From the NCBI GenBank assembly GCA_964436465.1, contig CAYTCV010000006.1, positions 1 through 64,000 of the forward strand: 64,000 nt of DNA, read 5' to 3'. A program made the position numbers and the translations under genes. Shown here one piece after another: positions 40,622-48,428 of the stretch; position 1 is the first letter of the stretch, and each line of letters starts with the position of its first letter. The notes below the pieces were generated by a model. That model ran no database searches. It was given only the letters and a program-made list of their open reading frames with translations, and was not told where the DNA came from. Source of the DNA: RBG-13-66-14 sp964436465 (lineage in GTDB: Bacteria; RBG-13-66-14).

Positions 40622-41578
40622 ATGGTCGGAGCAACGGCGGAGCGGATGCGGCGGCGGGCCCTCGACCTCCCCGAGCAGCTCGCCTACGAGGTGCCGGGGC
40701 CGGACTGCCTCCCCGCGCCAAAACGTCCGCCCGGACGCGTCCTCGTCGCCGGAATGGGAGGCAGCGGCGTTTCGGCCAAATTCCTCGAAGCGCTGTCCCA
40801 TAAAAAACACATTCCCGTCATCCCCTGGCCCTGGGCGGGTGCTCCGAGTTGGCTTTCCAAAGACGACGCCCTCCTGGCGATTTCCCATTCCGGCGACACC
40901 GCGGAGACCCTGTCCGCGCTACGGGAGGGATTCGAGAGCGGCGCCGCGACGGTCGGCATCTCCACCGGCGGGAAACTCGGCGGGTTTCTGGTGGAACGGG
41001 GCCTACTCCTCCTCACCGTGCCCGGCGGAATGCCGCCGAGGGCCGCCTTCGGGTATCTTTTGGGAACCGGTCTGCGCGCCGTGGAGCGGCTGACCGGCGA
41101 AAAATTCTGGGAACCGGGGGAGACCGTGGAGGCGTTGAGGCGTCTGAGGGACGGGCTCTGCGCCGGAGAAACGGACGCGCTGGCCCGAAAGCTGATGGAC
41201 CGCCCCGTCGTCGTCTACGGCACCTGCCCGCTCACCGCCGCCGCCGCGCTGCGCCTGAAGCAGCAGCTCAACGAGAACGCCAAGATGCACGCCTGGGCCG
41301 GCTCGCTGCCCGAGGCGGGCCACAACGAAATCGAGGGCGCCGGACCCGGTGAGCCGCCGTACCGCCTCTGCCTGACCCTGACCGCCGCGCCGCCGCTGGA
41401 CGACATCCTCCGGGACGGGGTGAAAACCATAATCCTCAAGGGCGAGGGACCCAACCCGTTGACCGCCGCGCTGGGCCTGGTACTGCGGGGGGACCTCCTC
41501 TCCCTGGCGCTGGCGCGGGAGCGGGGCGTGGAGCCGGGACCGGTCAGCCGAATCGGGGAGTTCAAGAGGCGGGCCTGA
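40622..41578 (+). CDS. Phosphoglucose/phosphomannose isomerase-like SIS protein
   Basis: 318 residues with SIS-domain features of the bifunctional PGI/PMI family: VLVAGMGGSGVSAKFLEALS, LLAISHSGDTAETLSALREG, GYLLGTGLRAV and PLTAAAALRLKQQLNENAKM with a C-terminal GSLPEAGHNEIEG. The SGDTxET loop binds the phosphosugar, and the EAGHNEI region carries the catalytic Glu and His of the family. It would interconvert fructose 6-phosphate with glucose 6-phosphate or mannose 6-phosphate. The ATG at 40622 is chosen for its position at the domain start; GGGGAAC lies upstream. A compact terminator overlaps its stop codon. Confidence 0.82.
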   Translation: MVGATAERMRRRALDLPEQLAYEVPGPDCLPAPKRPPGRVLVAGMGGSGVSAKFLEALSHKKHIPVIPWPWAGAPSWLSKDDALLAISHSGDTAETLSALREGFESGAATVGISTGGKLGGFLVERGLLLLTVPGGMPPRAAFGYLLGTGLRAVERLTGEKFWEPGETVEALRRLRDGLCAGETDALARKLMDRPVVVYGTCPLTAAAALRLKQQLNENAKMHAWAGSLPEAGHNEIEGAGPGEPPYRLCLTLTAAPPLDDILRDGVKTIILKGEGPNPLTAALGLVLRGDLLSLALARERGVEPGPVSRIGEFKRRA

Positions 41579-41590
41579 GCCCGCTTTTTT
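41569..41590 (+). terminator. Terminator overlapping the isomerase stop codon
   Basis: GCGGGC, loop CTGA (containing the TGA stop), GCCCGC, then six T. The last two codons form the left arm. Confidence 0.9.
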
Positions 41591-41591
41591 C

Positions 41592-41620
41592 TTGCGAAAG
41601 CGCCCGTCCCCGGCTACACT
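41592..41620 (+). promoter_or_regulatory. Promoter of the beta-barrel-like gene
   Basis: TTGCGA (41592-41597), 17-base spacer, TACACT (41615-41620); starts directly after the terminator T run. Confidence 0.5.
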
Positions 41621-41647
41621 TATACGGATTCAGCTCGAAGGAGAGCC

Positions 41648-42268
41648 ATGCCCCGCCTCGTACCCGCCCTCATCCTGTTGTCCACGCTCTGTTCCCTCGC
41701 GGCCGAGGACGAGGTCCTGCCCGGCTCGCCCGGACACATCGTCATCCCCGCCGAGACGCACTCGGGCGGCGTCGCCACGGGGATTTATTACGGCGGGCGC
41801 TTCGGCTTCTTCCTCCCCTTCTCCCAGGAGAACTACCTCCACTTCGACTCGCTGGCCTGGCGCTTCGAGGGCTTCGTCAATCTCGAAGGCGGCGACTGGA
41901 AGGCCATGGCCTCGCTGGGCTTCTACCTCGGCGATGTGGAGCACAACCCGGACTTCGACAACACGCCGAGCTTTTTCGTGGTGCCCTTCTCCCTGGGGGC
42001 GTACTACGAGTTCGGGGGGGACTTCAGCCCCTATGTAGGCGGCGGCGTAGGCTTTACCGTCTTCAACATGGGCGAACGGCTATTGGCCGGGGGCGGCCGC
42101 GAGGACGGCTTCACCGAACTCCTGTTCATGCCCCACCTGGCCGCCGGTCTGGATTTCTTCCGCGAGAAAAATTTCCGCCTGAACGCCGAGCTGCGGCTGG
42201 AGCTGGCCTGGAGCGGCGAGCTGGCCCAGGTCGGCGGGTTCTCCCTCCTCTTCGGCCTCGCATTGTAA
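41648..42268 (+). CDS. Probable outer-membrane beta-barrel protein
   Basis: 206 residues with signal peptide MPRLVPALILLSTLCSLAAE. The mature part alternates in the manner of membrane strands: GVATGIYYGGRFGFFLPFSQ, FEGFVNLEGGDWKAMASLGF, VVPFSLGAYYEFGGDFSPYV, GGGVGFTVFN and LRLELAWSGELAQVGGFSLL with LFGLAL at the end. This gives room for about eight strands, as in OmpW/OmpX-like barrels. The C terminus ends in Leu rather than Phe. No specific family was recognised. It has its own promoter. Confidence 0.65.
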   Translation: MPRLVPALILLSTLCSLAAEDEVLPGSPGHIVIPAETHSGGVATGIYYGGRFGFFLPFSQENYLHFDSLAWRFEGFVNLEGGDWKAMASLGFYLGDVEHNPDFDNTPSFFVVPFSLGAYYEFGGDFSPYVGGGVGFTVFNMGERLLAGGGREDGFTELLFMPHLAAGLDFFREKNFRLNAELRLELAWSGELAQVGGFSLLFGLAL

Positions 42269-42296
42269 GGTGCGGTTCGTGGTGCGGGGCGTTTCC

Positions 42297-42325
42297 CCTC
42301 TCCCTGTGGGAGAGGGGTCAGGGGT
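42297..42325. repeat. CCCTCTCCCTGTGGGAGAGGGG element
   Basis: CCCCTCTCCC and GGGAGAGGGG arms, then TCAGGGGTGTGGG. A related element is at 59343-59381. This type is very widespread in bacterial intergenic DNA. Confidence 0.7.
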
Positions 42326-42344
42326 GTGGGCTACCTTTAAAATC

Positions 42345-42437
42345 GGGCCGACCTGAACGGCGCGCCGTCGGTCGGCCCCTACATCATCGCAATAGTGGTG
42401 TAAAACGGCGGGAAAATGATTTCCCGCCCTGCATTTA
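42345..42437. repeat. Composite intergenic repeat
   Basis: GGGCCGACC/GGTCGGCCC module (42345-42382), the CCTACATCATCGCA joint, then GGCGGGAAAATGATTTCCCG with CCCTGCATTTA. Same order as at 5366-5465. Confidence 0.75.
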
Positions 42438-42460
42438 CCGCAACGGTACGGCCCGAATCC

Positions 42461-42784
42461 CTACGGCGACGGCTGGGGGTTCATGGAGATGCGGCCGTGC
42501 AGGTCGTCGGGAGCCAGGAGGACCAGGATAACCTTGCCGTCCCGGCTCAGGTTGGCCGTGGTCAGCGTCACCTCGGTGTAGTCGAACCGGGGCAGCAACT
42601 TCTGGATGGTCTCCAGCTGGGCCGTGGTGAACTCGACGACCGCGCCCCGCCCCTTGGCGTTGTTGACCGCGTTGAGCTGGGCGTTGGTTAGCGTGAGGGT
42701 GACCTCGTACCGCCGGTCCTCGGCCCATGAAACGGCCACGAGGACGAACAGCAGCGCCACGATTAAGAATTTCGCGACTTTCAT
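42461..42784 (-). CDS. Small exported protein, tandem copy 2
   Basis: 107 residues. Signal peptide MKVAKFLIVALLFVLVAVSW then AEDRRYEVTLTLTNAQLNAV. The mature domain (GRGAVVEFTTAQLETIQKLL; YTEVTLTTANLSRDGKVILV) ends NPQPSP. It aligns throughout with the protein at 42959-43285: RRYEVTLxLTNxQxxAV, VVxFTxAQLxxI, F..TEMTL and the identical NPQPSP end. A strong promoter with sequence nearly identical to that of its sister gene precedes it. No family is recognised. Confidence 0.7.
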   Translation of the reverse strand: MKVAKFLIVALLFVLVAVSWAEDRRYEVTLTLTNAQLNAVNNAKGRGAVVEFTTAQLETIQKLLPRFDYTEVTLTTANLSRDGKVILVLLAPDDLHGRISMNPQPSP

Positions 42785-42829
42785 CGTCCCTCCCTCCCTG
42801 TGTTCCGTTTGCTTCTCATCGATTGATAC

Positions 42830-42858
42830 ATAATAGGCGGACCACAGCGGAACGTCAA
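42830..42858 (-). promoter_or_regulatory. Promoter of small exported protein, copy 2
   Basis: Minus strand TTGACG (42853-42858), 17-base spacer, TATTAT (42830-42835), followed by GTATCAATCGATGAGAAGC that is identical in the sister promoter at 43332-43361. Confidence 0.75.
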
Positions 42859-42958
42859 CCGGGATACGAGTCGCCGGTCGGAATACGTTTTCGGTCGGTA
42901 CGCAGGAAAAGGCGGGTGTGAATACCCGCCTCCACGTCGAAGCCTTCCGTCCGACGGC

Positions 42959-43285
42959 CTAGGGAGAAGGCTGCGGGTTGGCCTCGAAGAGCCGTCCGCG
43001 CGCGTCGTCTAACACCTGGATGACGAGCAGGATTTTACCGCTCCGCCCGATGATGGCGGATGTCAGCGTCATCTCGGTCAGGTCGAAATCCGACACGACG
43101 TCCTTGATGGCGGTGAGCTGGGCCGCGGTGAATTTCACGACGACATTCCGCCCGTAGCCGCCCTTGACCGCCTTAACCTGCTCGTTGGTCAGGTCGAGTG
43201 TCACCTCGTACCGTTTCTCCTCGGCCCAGGCGACGAGGACGACAAGCAGGAGCAGCACCACTATCAGGTATCTCGAAACGTTCAT
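42959..43285 (-). CDS. Small exported protein, tandem copy 1
   Basis: 108 residues from the ATG at 43285 with CAGGAGGGGG before it. Signal peptide MNVSRYLIVVLLLLVVLVAW then AEEKRYEVTLDLTNEQVKAV. Mature part GYGRNVVVKFTAAQLTAIKD, FDLTEMTLTSAIIGRSGKIL and an NPQPSP end. It is a paralogue of the protein at 42461-42784. Each copy has its own promoter, and the shared promoter sequence shows that the duplication included the regulatory region. Function unknown. Confidence 0.7.
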   Translation of the reverse strand: MNVSRYLIVVLLLLVVLVAWAEEKRYEVTLDLTNEQVKAVKGGYGRNVVVKFTAAQLTAIKDVVSDFDLTEMTLTSAIIGRSGKILLVIQVLDDARGRLFEANPQPSP

Positions 43286-43331
43286 CGTATCCCCCTCCTG
43301 TGTTTCCATTCTGCTTCTCATCGATTGATAC

Positions 43332-43361
43332 ATAATAGACGGAAGTCGGGCGGAACGTCAA
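43332..43361 (-). promoter_or_regulatory. Promoter of small exported protein, copy 1
   Basis: Minus strand TTGACG (43356-43361), 18-base spacer, TATTAT (43332-43337), then the GTATCAATCGATGAGAAGC block shared with the sister gene. Confidence 0.75.
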
Positions 43362-43376
43362 CCGCGGATACTGAAC

Positions 43377-43399
43377 GGGGTGCGCCCGGTGCGCACCCC
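43377..43399 (-). terminator. Terminator-like hairpin after the class-V aminotransferase gene
   Basis: GGGGTGCGC and GCGCACCCC arms with a CCGGT loop, about 20 bases downstream of the stop at 43422. No T run. Confidence 0.5.
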
Positions 43400-43421
43400 G
43401 TCGTTTAATGGCGCGACGGCC

Positions 43422-44822
43422 TCAGAGGGTGAAATACCCCGCCGTGTCGTGGGCGTATCCTGTGGGGAGGAAGGCGCCGGTGGCCTCGTCCTGCGTGTAT
43501 TCGAGCCGCGGGCCTTTTTCCGCCAGGCGCGCCAGCTCGGCGAGGAAGTGGGAAACATCCTCCTCGTCGTTGTAGATACCAAGGCTGGCCCGCACCATGC
43601 CGGGAATGCGGCGCCGGTCGCCGGCCAGCATCTCCCCCGTTTTCCGGGTTAAATTTTCCCCCGTGAGAGATAACAGCTCGAAGACGTAGGGCTGGGTGCA
43701 GAAGCAGCCGTTGCGGACCCCTATTCCCCCCTCGAAGGCCAGGACGGCGGCGACGAGCGGATGCGGTATGCCCTCGAGATTGAAGCTGACCACCCCCAGC
43801 CGCCCCTCGGGCGCCGTCGTATCGGGCGAGCCGTAGATGGTGACGCCGGGCACCGCGCGCACGCCGTCGAGCAGCCGTTTCGTCAGTTCCAGCTCGTGGC
43901 GCCGGATGGCGTCGAATCCGATGGCGAGCAGGGCCTTCGCCGCCGCAGCCATGGCGACTGCGCCGACGACGTTGGGCGTGCCGGCCTCCAGCAGGCCGGG
44001 CATGTCGGCCCACACTACTTCCCCGCGGGTGACGAGCTTCACCGTGCCGCCGCCCCGGCAGGCCGGACCACAGGAGCTGAAAGCGTCCTTCCGTCCGATG
44101 AGCGCCGCGCCGCCGTACGGGGCATACATCTTGTGCCCGGCGATGACGACGTAGTCGAGATGCGCCCCCGGCTCGCCGGGTTCCATTTGGATGGGCATGT
44201 GTGGGGCGAGCTGGGCGCCGTCCGCCAGAATCCGCACCCCGTTCGCGTGGGCGATTTTCGCCAGCTCGTGAATCGGGTACACCTGCCCGGTGACGTTGCT
44301 CGCCCCGCTGACCGCCATGAGCGCCAGACGTCCGGAGAGGCCCTCCACCAGCTTGCGCGTGGCCGCCAGGTCGACGGCGCCCCCCGCGGAAACGGGAAGA
44401 TACTTGAGCTCGGCGTACCGCCGCCAGGGCAGGTCGTTGGAGTGGTGCTCCAGCGGGCTTACCAGGACCACGGCATCCTCGGGGTAGGCCATCGAGCAGG
44501 CCAGCCGGTTGACCGCCTCGGTGGTGTTGCAGGTGAACACAGCGGTGTAGTCGCCGTCTCCGGCGCCGACGAAGTCGAGAATGACCTCGCGCGCCCGCTC
44601 GTAGGCGTGCGTGGCCACGGCGCTCTTGAAGCCGGTGCCGCGGTGGATGGAGGAGTACCAGCCGACTAGCTCGTTAACCTTGTCCCGCACCGGGGCCAGG
44701 GCCGGGGTGCTGGCGGCGTTGTCCAGATAGACGTACCGTCGTGTTCCGCCCGTGGCCAGTGGAACTTGTTTATCCCACCCGACCACGTGCTCGCGGATGG
44801 TGGCCAGTGATAATTCCGACAA
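43422..44822 (-). CDS. Class-V aminotransferase / cysteine desulfurase-like enzyme
   Basis: 466 residues of the PLP fold type I, SufS/Csd-like subgroup. Seen: YVYLDNAASTPALAPV at the N terminus, STHR-type SIHRGTGFKSAVATHAYERA, FTCNTTEAVNRLA, SPLEHHSNDLPWRR and ILADGAQLAPHM (PLP Asp), with the Schiff-base lysine in VVIAGHKMYAPYGGAAL. A later GIGVRNGCFCTQPYV provides the catalytic-type cysteines. It is longer than SufS (about 400-410), with extra C-terminal residues. The start is a TTG at 44822 after GAGAGG. No suf or isc partners are adjacent, so desulfurase activity is likely but not certain. Confidence 0.85.
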   Translation of the reverse strand: MSELSLATIREHVVGWDKQVPLATGGTRRYVYLDNAASTPALAPVRDKVNELVGWYSSIHRGTGFKSAVATHAYERAREVILDFVGAGDGDYTAVFTCNTTEAVNRLACSMAYPEDAVVLVSPLEHHSNDLPWRRYAELKYLPVSAGGAVDLAATRKLVEGLSGRLALMAVSGASNVTGQVYPIHELAKIAHANGVRILADGAQLAPHMPIQMEPGEPGAHLDYVVIAGHKMYAPYGGAALIGRKDAFSSCGPACRGGGTVKLVTRGEVVWADMPGLLEAGTPNVVGAVAMAAAAKALLAIGFDAIRRHELELTKRLLDGVRAVPGVTIYGSPDTTAPEGRLGVVSFNLEGIPHPLVAAVLAFEGGIGVRNGCFCTQPYVFELLSLTGENLTRKTGEMLAGDRRRIPGMVRASLGIYNDEEDVSHFLAELARLAEKGPRLEYTQDEATGAFLPTGYAHDTAGYFTL

Positions 44823-44862
44823 TGCCTCTCCTTGATTTTCCCGCTCTATGCGAATTGGGACC

Positions 44863-44891
44863 TTGGCCTCGCGCCGCCGACGGATTATAAT
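44863..44891 (+). promoter_or_regulatory. Promoter of the exported protein at 44922
   Basis: TTGGCC (44863-44868), 17-base spacer, TATAAT (44886-44891). Confidence 0.6.
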
Positions 44892-44921
44892 CTGTGGAAA
44901 ACACCCCGGAGGTTTACCCGA

Positions 44922-45452
44922 ATGCTCCGCCGCCCACTCTTACCGCTGCTCCTGGCATTCCTCCCCGCCTCGGCCCTGACGCTGGAGCTGGACGGGCTGA
45001 AGGTGGACCTCGATGCTCCCGACGGAACGGAGAGCTACACCTACAAATCGGGCCATATCCTGCTCCTGCGGCCCGAAGGCGAGGCGCTGGGAGTCATCTA
45101 CATCTACTCCGCGGGGGAATCCGGTTACTGTTTCGAGGAAATCACGTCCTTCTACGAGGGCGAGGCCAACGCCTTCCTGGGGGATATGCTCGCCGACCTC
45201 CGCCGGGCCGTGAACTCGGGTGAGCGGGGGCCCGCCTTCCACTGGGGCGGCTACAACCGGACGAGCGCCAAGGGCACTCCCATCGCCTCCGCCGATTACT
45301 TCAACTTCGGCTACTACAACCTGGACAGCCTGCTCCTCGTCGGGAAAAATCTCGTCCACGTGGACTGCTACTGCCACGAGGACCAGGCCGAGGCCTTCCG
45401 GGAGGCCGTTCTGGCCACGCTCGCCACCCTCACCGAGCACGTCGGGGCGTGA
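44922..45452 (+). CDS. Exported protein of unknown function
   Basis: 176 residues from the ATG at 44922, which follows GGAGG at good spacing; a longer frame upstream crosses the promoter and is rejected. Signal peptide MLRRPLLPLLLAFLPASA. The mature protein (LELDGLKVDLDAPDGTESYT; HILLLRPEGEALGVIYIYSA; FHWGGYNRTSAKGTPIASAD; NLVHVDCYCHEDQAEAFREA) is a mixed alpha/beta fold resembling small periplasmic domains of unknown function. It is monocistronic, with a terminator shared with the convergent radical SAM gene. Confidence 0.7.
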   Translation: MLRRPLLPLLLAFLPASALTLELDGLKVDLDAPDGTESYTYKSGHILLLRPEGEALGVIYIYSAGESGYCFEEITSFYEGEANAFLGDMLADLRRAVNSGERGPAFHWGGYNRTSAKGTPIASADYFNFGYYNLDSLLLVGKNLVHVDCYCHEDQAEAFREAVLATLATLTEHVGA

Positions 45453-45475
45453 CGCGGGTCTTTCCGTCGGATGAT

Positions 45476-45505
45476 AAAAAAAGGTGGGGTCATCCCACCT
45501 TTTCT
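45476..45505. terminator. Bidirectional terminator
   Basis: AAGGTGGG and CCCACCTT arms with a GTCAT loop, flanked by A run and TTTTCT. On the minus side it overlaps the stop codon region of the radical SAM gene. Confidence 0.85.
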
Positions 45506-47105
45506 ATGCCGGTGCGCTACAGGTGACGTTTCCGTCCTCCTGCAGGAGCAGGGGACAGCCGCCGCCGCACAGGGGGAACTCGGCGCACTGGCGGCACTCG
45601 TCGGGGACCCAGTCCCGGTTGCGCAGGCTCACCGCCAGGGGGCTGTTCCAGATTTTCCCCCAGTCATCGGTGAGGATGTTGCCCATGACCTCGTAGTAGC
45701 TCTGGCAGGGCAGCACGTCGCCGTTGGGCTCCACGGCCAGGTTGTACTTCGCGGCGGAGCAGGTCTTTATCCCCACGCCCAATTCGAGCGGATTGAGTTC
45801 CTCGTAGCGCGTCGGGGTGTACCACAGGAAGTTCAGCCCGCGCGAGACGGCGGCGGAGAAGAACTCCTCCACGTAAGGCACCAGCTCGGCCTCGGTGAAG
45901 GCGTCGGGGTTGCCTTTCCCCTTGCCGGAGTGAATCATGCCGTTGGCCGCCACCTGGGACAGCCCCAGGTCGGCCAGGAACTCCACCGTCCGCCGGAGAT
46001 GGTCGGCGTTGCGCCGGGTGATGGTCGTGTTCGTCAGGACGTAGAGCGGCTGCGCCAGGGCGTTCTTGATGCCCTGCACCGTTTCCTGCCAGGCCCCGGG
46101 AGCCCCCACCATGGCGTCGTGCACCGCCTCGTCACAGCTCTCCAGCGTGATTTGCACGTGGTCCAGCCCCACCTCGACCAGCCCGGCCAGGTAGTCCTTG
46201 TCGGCCAGCTTGCGCCCGTTGGTCAACAGGCCGGTCACCAGGCCGATGTCCTCGGCGTACTCGATGAGCTCCCGCAGGTGGGGGTAGAGGGTGGCCTCGC
46301 CGCCGGTGAAGGTCACGTGGGGCACCCCGGCCTCCCACAGCTTTTCCATGACCCGGCGCCAGTCCTCCTTGGCCAGGGACGCCTTCCCCCGGTGCCCGGG
46401 GTCCACGTAGCAGTGGCCGCAGTCGGAGTTGCAGGCGTAGGTGAGAACGAGGTCCACCCGGTAGGGGGCGAAGGTCTCCACGCTGAACGGCTCGTAGCGG
46501 TCGAGGTCGAGGTAGGTCACGGGGCAGACGTCGCCGCCGCGGGCCAGCTCGGTGATGATGCGGAATATTTCCCGGTAATCGGCGAGGGCGATTTTCTTCG
46601 GGACGCTGTACCGGGCGGTTATTTCCCGGACGGCGTCCCGGGGCGTGCGCTCCTCGACGATGAGCTTGGCGTACTCGGCGGCGGTCTGGTTCAGGTGGAT
46701 GATTTTCGCGGCGTTGACCACCAGGGTGCCGTTGCCCGAGGGCTCGATGCGCAGGTGGACCCGGTAGCCCTCCATGGCGTCGCCGGAGCGCAGGTGGTAA
46801 ATGCCGGGCTTGAGCGGCTCGGGCCGCTTGAGAAAGGATTCGACGAGGTGATGTCGGGCGGGGTGGTCGGGGTCGGCCACCTGACGCCGGCGGCGCAGGG
46901 TCAGTAGCAGAAGGATTACCGAGGCGATGAGACCCGCGAGGCCGAGGCCGATGAAAAGCCAGTTGACGATGCCCATCGGCCCGCTCTCGGCGACCATCCG
47001 CCCCTCTTCGGACCCGAAGGAGACGAACAGCCCGACGAGGCCGAGGCCGAGACCGACCACCGCCATCACTCCCACCAGGACGAAATCGAGAGCGCCCCTC
47101 TTCAT
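45504..47105 (-). CDS. Membrane-anchored radical SAM/SPASM protein with PqqD-like domain
   Basis: 533 residues. Two transmembrane helices at about 8-30 and 46-70 end in RRRR. A PqqD/RRE-like segment spans about 98-190 (VVNAAKIIHLNQTAAEYAKL; IVEERTPRDAVREI). The radical SAM core has CNSDCGHC (C225, C229, C232) and VTFTGGEATLYPHLRELIEY. A SPASM region at 449-529 carries seven cysteines (CSAAKYN; VLPCQSY; CRQC; CGGGC; NVTC), enough for auxiliary clusters. Such enzymes usually modify ribosomal peptides or activate enzymes. No precursor-like small gene was found nearby. The gene starts three bases after the CoA-binding gene. Confidence 0.88.
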   Translation of the reverse strand: MKRGALDFVLVGVMAVVGLGLGLVGLFVSFGSEEGRMVAESGPMGIVNWLFIGLGLAGLIASVILLLLTLRRRRQVADPDHPARHHLVESFLKRPEPLKPGIYHLRSGDAMEGYRVHLRIEPSGNGTLVVNAAKIIHLNQTAAEYAKLIVEERTPRDAVREITARYSVPKKIALADYREIFRIITELARGGDVCPVTYLDLDRYEPFSVETFAPYRVDLVLTYACNSDCGHCYVDPGHRGKASLAKEDWRRVMEKLWEAGVPHVTFTGGEATLYPHLRELIEYAEDIGLVTGLLTNGRKLADKDYLAGLVEVGLDHVQITLESCDEAVHDAMVGAPGAWQETVQGIKNALAQPLYVLTNTTITRRNADHLRRTVEFLADLGLSQVAANGMIHSGKGKGNPDAFTEAELVPYVEEFFSAAVSRGLNFLWYTPTRYEELNPLELGVGIKTCSAAKYNLAVEPNGDVLPCQSYYEVMGNILTDDWGKIWNSPLAVSLRNRDWVPDECRQCAEFPLCGGGCPLLLQEDGNVTCSAPA

Positions 47106-47108
47106 GTT

Positions 47109-47510
47109 TTACACATACCCTTCGGGGTCGGTCACCAGGACGCACCGACCGTGAACCAGGCTCGCCCCGGCCTCCTCGGCCAACCGGACGACCGCGGAAT
47201 CTTCGGCGCCCGGCTGCGTCCAAAACACTTTGACTCCCAGCTCCAGCGCCTCCCGCATCACCGCGGCGGTCCGCGGGGGCGGGGTGATGAAAATCACCGC
47301 GTCGGGCCTCTCCGGCAGCCCGGCCAGCGTCGGGTAGCACCGGTCGCCGTCGATTTCAGCGGCCTGCGGGTTCACGGGGTAGACCGTGTACCGGCCCAAA
47401 GATTTCAGGCGGCGGTAGACCCTGGAGCCGTACTTGCGTTTGTCGCGGCTGGCCCCGGCCACGGCGATGACCTTCGAACGGAAGAACGCGGCTATATCCT
47501 CGCGGGTCAA
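47109..47510 (-). CDS. CoA-binding domain protein
   Basis: 133 residues of the Rossmann-type CoA_binding family (COG1832, YccU-like). It starts from the TTG at 47510, which overlaps the upstream stop (TTTGACC). Markers are SKVIAVAGASRDKRKYGSRV, YTVYPVNPQAAEIDGDRCYP, AVIFITPPPRTAAVMREALE and VFWTQPGAEDSAVVRLAEEA. These are the family's nucleotide loop and the conserved W-x-Q-P-G. The family has no settled function. Tight overlap with the metallophosphoesterase and the radical SAM gene indicates one transcript. Confidence 0.88.
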   Translation of the reverse strand: MTREDIAAFFRSKVIAVAGASRDKRKYGSRVYRRLKSLGRYTVYPVNPQAAEIDGDRCYPTLAGLPERPDAVIFITPPPRTAAVMREALELGVKVFWTQPGAEDSAVVRLAEEAGASLVHGRCVLVTDPEGYV

Positions 47511-48388
47511 ATCCCGTGCAGGAGCCGGCCGCCCAGCTCCTCGGGCAGACCGGCGGCAATGATGCGCTCCGCGGCCCGCGGGATGTCGTAGGACACGCGG
47601 TGCAGCCGAATCATCAGGTTGCGGAAGCCGGGCGTGAACTCCAGCGTGGCGCAGCAGCTCTTGGGGTTGCCGTCCCGGGACTGGCCCACGCTCCCCATGT
47701 TGATGATGTAGCGGCGGAAGATGCTCGGGACGTGCTCCTCCTCGGTGATGACCTCCACGTAGCCGTCCTCGTGCTGCTCGAAGATGACCGGCTGGTGGCT
47801 GTGCCCGATGAAGCAGAATCCCACTTCCAGGGCGTTGAAGGCCCGCTCGATTTCGCGCCGGTTCAACAGGTAGTGCCAGCGCTCCGGCTCGTGGGGGCTC
47901 GCGTGGACCAGCCGGAACAGGACGGTTTTCGACTTCTTGTGCCGGATGGGCTGTCCGTCCTCGCCCGCGTCCATTCCCATGGGGAGCGAGGCGATGTAGT
48001 CCACGTTCTCGCGGGTGATGACCTCGCGGGTCCAAAGAATCGCCCGCGCGGCGAAGGAGTTGAACAGATACTCGGCGCCGGGGGTGATGGAGACGTGGTC
48101 GTGGTTCCCCTTCACCGTCACGGTGGTGGTCTGGGCCAGGAAGGCGACCAGGCGTTCCGGGTCGCTCAGGTCGGTGGAGGCGAGGTACTCGAGGACCTCT
48201 TTCTTGGAAATCCGCTTGTCCCCCTCGGCGAACCGCACGATGTTCAGGCACTCGTTGGGGCAGGCCCCGTAGCCGACGATGTCGCCGCCGCAGTATAGCG
48301 CGCTCACCTCCAGGCGCCGGAGGTGGTCCAGCACCATGGCCAGCGCGTCGAGGTTGGCGTGGATGTCGGAGAAGAAGCCGACTATCAA
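47507..48388 (-). CDS. Calcineurin-like metallophosphoesterase
   Basis: 293 residues. The metal-binding motifs are VGFFSDIHANLDAL (DxH), LYCGGDIVGYGACPNE (GDxxGxG), VKGNHDHVS (GNHD), VHASPHEPERW and FIGHSHQPVIF (GHxH). NMGSVGQSRDGNPKSC follows. This is the YfcE/MJ0936-type with a longer insertion between GDIV and GNHD. Substrates are not predictable. The start is a TTG at 48388 with GGAG upstream. It continues the metG-led block after a 40-base gap. Confidence 0.9.
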   Translation of the reverse strand: MIVGFFSDIHANLDALAMVLDHLRRLEVSALYCGGDIVGYGACPNECLNIVRFAEGDKRISKKEVLEYLASTDLSDPERLVAFLAQTTTVTVKGNHDHVSITPGAEYLFNSFAARAILWTREVITRENVDYIASLPMGMDAGEDGQPIRHKKSKTVLFRLVHASPHEPERWHYLLNRREIERAFNALEVGFCFIGHSHQPVIFEQHEDGYVEVITEEEHVPSIFRRYIINMGSVGQSRDGNPKSCCATLEFTPGFRNLMIRLHRVSYDIPRAAERIIAAGLPEELGGRLLHGI

Positions 48389-48428
48389 GTGTAACTCCGG
48401 GTCGAAACGGGTTAGCCGGTCAATTCTA

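Noticed and set aside
45471..46907. 478-codon plus-strand frame opposite the radical SAM gene
   Set aside because: Antisense shadow; the minus strand shows CxxxCxxC and SPASM cysteines, so that strand is coding.
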